From Niveispirillum sp048066115 (GTDB lineage: Bacteria > Pseudomonadota > Alphaproteobacteria > Azospirillales > Azospirillaceae): 64,000 nt of DNA. Position numbers and translations under genes: made by a program. Where the stretch lies: the NCBI RefSeq assembly GCF_048066115.1, contig NZ_JBLTYX010000001.1, forward strand, positions 620,001-684,000. Direction: 5' to 3'. Of the stretch, positions 62,305 through 64,000 are shown piece after piece. The notes below the pieces were generated by a model that saw only the letters and a program-made list of their open reading frames with translations, was not told the origin of the DNA and searched no databases. How positions within the stretch are numbered: position 1 is the first letter of the stretch; every line of letters begins with the position of its first letter.

Positions 62305-63636
62305 TCACGCCGATGCGGCGGCTTGCGGGCCGGGCTTGATCGCCCGGCCAAGCACCAGCAGGGCCAGGGCGGGGATCACGCTCAGCGCGGCGAAGAACAC
62401 GAAGGTGGCGCCACGGCCGATATCGGCACCCAGCAGCAGACCCCCGATGAACGGGCCGATGACGGCGCCGGCCCGGCCGATACCGACCACGAAACCGACA
62501 CCAAAGCTGCGCAGATGCAGCGGATAATGGGCGATGGTGGTCAGGAACACACCGGTATAGGAGCCGACCGTGAAGAAGGTCAGCGAACAGGCCAGCGCGA
62601 TCATCACCGGCGGATCGGCCTGCACATTGCCGAACAGCACCAGAACACAGCCCATGACCAGGAAGAAGATCGCGGTCAACCGCCCTTCCCCTACGCGCTT
62701 GGCCAGCATACCGACCACGATATGACCGACCGACCCGCAGATGCCCTGCGCCACACCGGCAAAGCTCGCCTGCGTCGGCGTCAGACCGGCATCCACCAGA
62801 ACGGTCGGCTTCCAGTTCAGCAGGAAATAACCAACGACGGCATAGACGAAGGACGCCGTCCACATCAGGAGTGACAACCGCCGCACATCGCCGGACAGCA
62901 GCGCCATCGCCCGGTTCTCCTTGCGCTCGGTGCGCGGCGGCGGGGGCGGCAGCTCCGACAGGGTCGGCTGGCCGAGACCGGTCAGGATCTTGTTGAGCCG
63001 CGGCAGAGCATTGCGCGGCCGCGCCGACAGAAGATAGGCCGGCGATTCCCACATGAACAGCACCAGCACCGCCAGCAGCACGATATTGATGGCCGCACCG
63101 ACCACGAACACCGACCGCCATCCGAACGGCTCCAGCAAAAGCCCGGTTACGGCGCCGCTGATGGTCATTCCGATGCTGAAGCCGGTATGCAGCAGCGACA
63201 GCATCAGGTTGCGGCGGTCATCATTGGCGAATTCGGAGACCAGCACATTCAGGCTGACCACCAGCATGCCCAGCCCCACGCCCATCATAAATTTCAGGAC
63301 GGTCAGCATCTCCATGGAGTTGGCCATGGCCGACAGGGCATGGGAAATGGTGATGCCGGCCAATGCCAGGAAGGTCACGCCGCGACGCCCGATCCGTTCC
63401 GCAATCGGTGCCGCCGCGAAGGCACCGAACGCCAACCCCAGGGAGCCCATGGAGAACAGGATACCCAGTGCCGCGCGCGGCGCACCCCATTCGGCCGTGA
63501 ACAGCGGCGCCGTATAGGCCGCCGACATCATGTCGTAGCCTTCGGTGATGTTGATCAGACAGCACAAGGCGATGATCACATATTGCCGCGTGCGCATCGG
63601 CATCTTGGCGATGACGTCCAAAGGACTGGCCGGCAT
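62305..63636 (-). CDS. Aromatic acid:proton symporter (MFS, AAHS family)
   Basis: Inner-membrane importer of aromatic acids, 443 residues with 12 membrane segments. CCLINITEGYDMMSAAYTAP carries the DG/GYD motif of segment 1 of AAHS transporters (BenK, PcaK, MhbT), and APIAERIGRRGVTFLALAG the loop 2-3 motif. Segments 7-12 follow after a cytoplasmic loop with PPPPPRTERKE. AGGGAG lies upstream of the ATG. It is the first gene of the operon with two amidohydrolases and a TonB receptor. Confidence 0.9.
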   Translation of the reverse strand: MPASPLDVIAKMPMRTRQYVIIALCCLINITEGYDMMSAAYTAPLFTAEWGAPRAALGILFSMGSLGLAFGAFAAAPIAERIGRRGVTFLALAGITISHALSAMANSMEMLTVLKFMMGVGLGMLVVSLNVLVSEFANDDRRNLMLSLLHTGFSIGMTISGAVTGLLLEPFGWRSVFVVGAAINIVLLAVLVLFMWESPAYLLSARPRNALPRLNKILTGLGQPTLSELPPPPPRTERKENRAMALLSGDVRRLSLLMWTASFVYAVVGYFLLNWKPTVLVDAGLTPTQASFAGVAQGICGSVGHIVVGMLAKRVGEGRLTAIFFLVMGCVLVLFGNVQADPPVMIALACSLTFFTVGSYTGVFLTTIAHYPLHLRSFGVGFVVGIGRAGAVIGPFIGGLLLGADIGRGATFVFFAALSVIPALALLVLGRAIKPGPQAAASA

Positions 63637-63704
63637 GCTCGTTTCTCCCTGAATTCCGACTTGTCGTCGTTATGGCGGCGACAGCGGCCACCGCCCCTAT
63701 AGCG

Positions 63705-64000
63705 TCACTCGGCGGCAGCGGACCGTACCTGCCTGGGCTCGTCCAGCCCGACCAGCCTGGCCGCGTTCAGGCTGATCATCTTGCGGATGTCATCGTCGGA
63801 ATAACCCAGTTCGATGCACATGCCGATGACATGGCGGAACCCGTCGACGGGGCTGGGATTGCCGACCTGGCCCAGGTCGGACCCGATGATGGTGCTGTCC
63901 ACGCCACCGGCCTTGATCACCACATCCAGGCTTTCCAGCGTGTAATGCTTGCCCTGCACGCCCGCCCACATGCAGCAGGAATGCTCCAGATAGGCCCCCA
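63705..64000 (-). CDS. Amidohydrolase-like protein, C-terminal part (cut by window edge)
   Basis: About 98 residues are visible, with the frame still open at base 64000 (GAYLEHSCCMWAGVQG). STIIGSDLGQVGNPSPVDGFRHVIG contains the GSD(L/x)G motif of amidohydrolase-type enzymes, and the tail (MISLNAARLVGL) is a typical end. The N-terminal metal ligands are outside the window. It is upstream of the MFS gene on the same strand with a 68-base gap, so it may belong to the same operon. Confidence 0.7.
   Translation of the reverse strand, partial: GAYLEHSCCMWAGVQGKHYTLESLDVVIKAGGVDSTIIGSDLGQVGNPSPVDGFRHVIGMCIELGYSDDDIRKMISLNAARLVGLDEPRQVRSAAAE

Noticed and set aside
61394..63121. 575-residue frame on the minus strand beginning inside the MFS gene
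   Set aside because: Only the last 299 residues from 62293 show amidohydrolase motifs; the rest is out of frame with the transporter.

Overview
The window is high-GC DNA (about 65% by eye) typical of an alphaproteobacterium. TonB-dependent receptors, an alpha-ketoglutarate semialdehyde dehydrogenase, a protocatechuate 4,5-cleavage enzyme (LigJ-like) and REP-like GTCACCCCGGC palindromes fit Azospirillaceae (for example Niveispirillum) or a sphingomonad; this assignment is inference. No rRNA, tRNA or CRISPR array was seen.

Layout. (1) 233-8806, plus strand: a carbohydrate operon with a LacY-type symporter, a cytoplasmic GH88 unsaturated glucuronyl hydrolase, an exported GH97, a ROK fructokinase, an exported beta-helix hydrolase (GH28/GH49-like) and an exported GH43. 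Polymer is probably trimmed in the periplasm, imported by the symporter and finished in the cytoplasm. (2) 8941-10998: a transglutaminase-like gene, a toxin-first HigB/HigA-type module with a palindromic operator over its promoter, and a triple 73-bp repeat. (3) 10999-15545, minus: an RND pump with its adaptor. (4) 15823-28339: a truncated TonB receptor abuts a truncated Rhs polymorphic-toxin gene, followed by three further Rhs C-terminal modules. Each module is a GC-rich Rhs core fragment, a different AT-rich toxin tip and a putative immunity gene. Two tips carry lesions: an in-frame TGA in an ADP-ribosyltransferase-like tip and a C7-tract frameshift in the second. (5) 28340-32071: a Tn3-family transposon (tnpR, tnpA, 39-bp inverted repeats) without a target duplication, joining Rhs debris to a truncated catabolic gene.

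(6) 32072-63999: a large aromatic-catabolism island made of several divergent units, each next to a regulator (LysR with two HTH domains, LysR, LuxR, IclR). It encodes LigJ-like hydratase, amidohydrolases, a flavin monooxygenase, flavin reductase, luciferase-like oxidoreductase, dienelactone hydrolase, aldehyde and alcohol dehydrogenases, an aromatic-acid symporter and a TonB receptor. The part next to the transposon is decaying: a ThDP enzyme has lost its N-terminus, a transporter is frameshifted and has lost its stop, and further away a dienelactone hydrolase has an in-frame TAG.

The most interesting items are the Rhs toxin array with its lesions, a multi-stem intergenic element present in three copies whose stems appear to covary, a predicted leaderless toxin-antitoxin transcript, and a shared motif in the two divergent promoters that flank the IclR regulator and the dehydrogenase pair.
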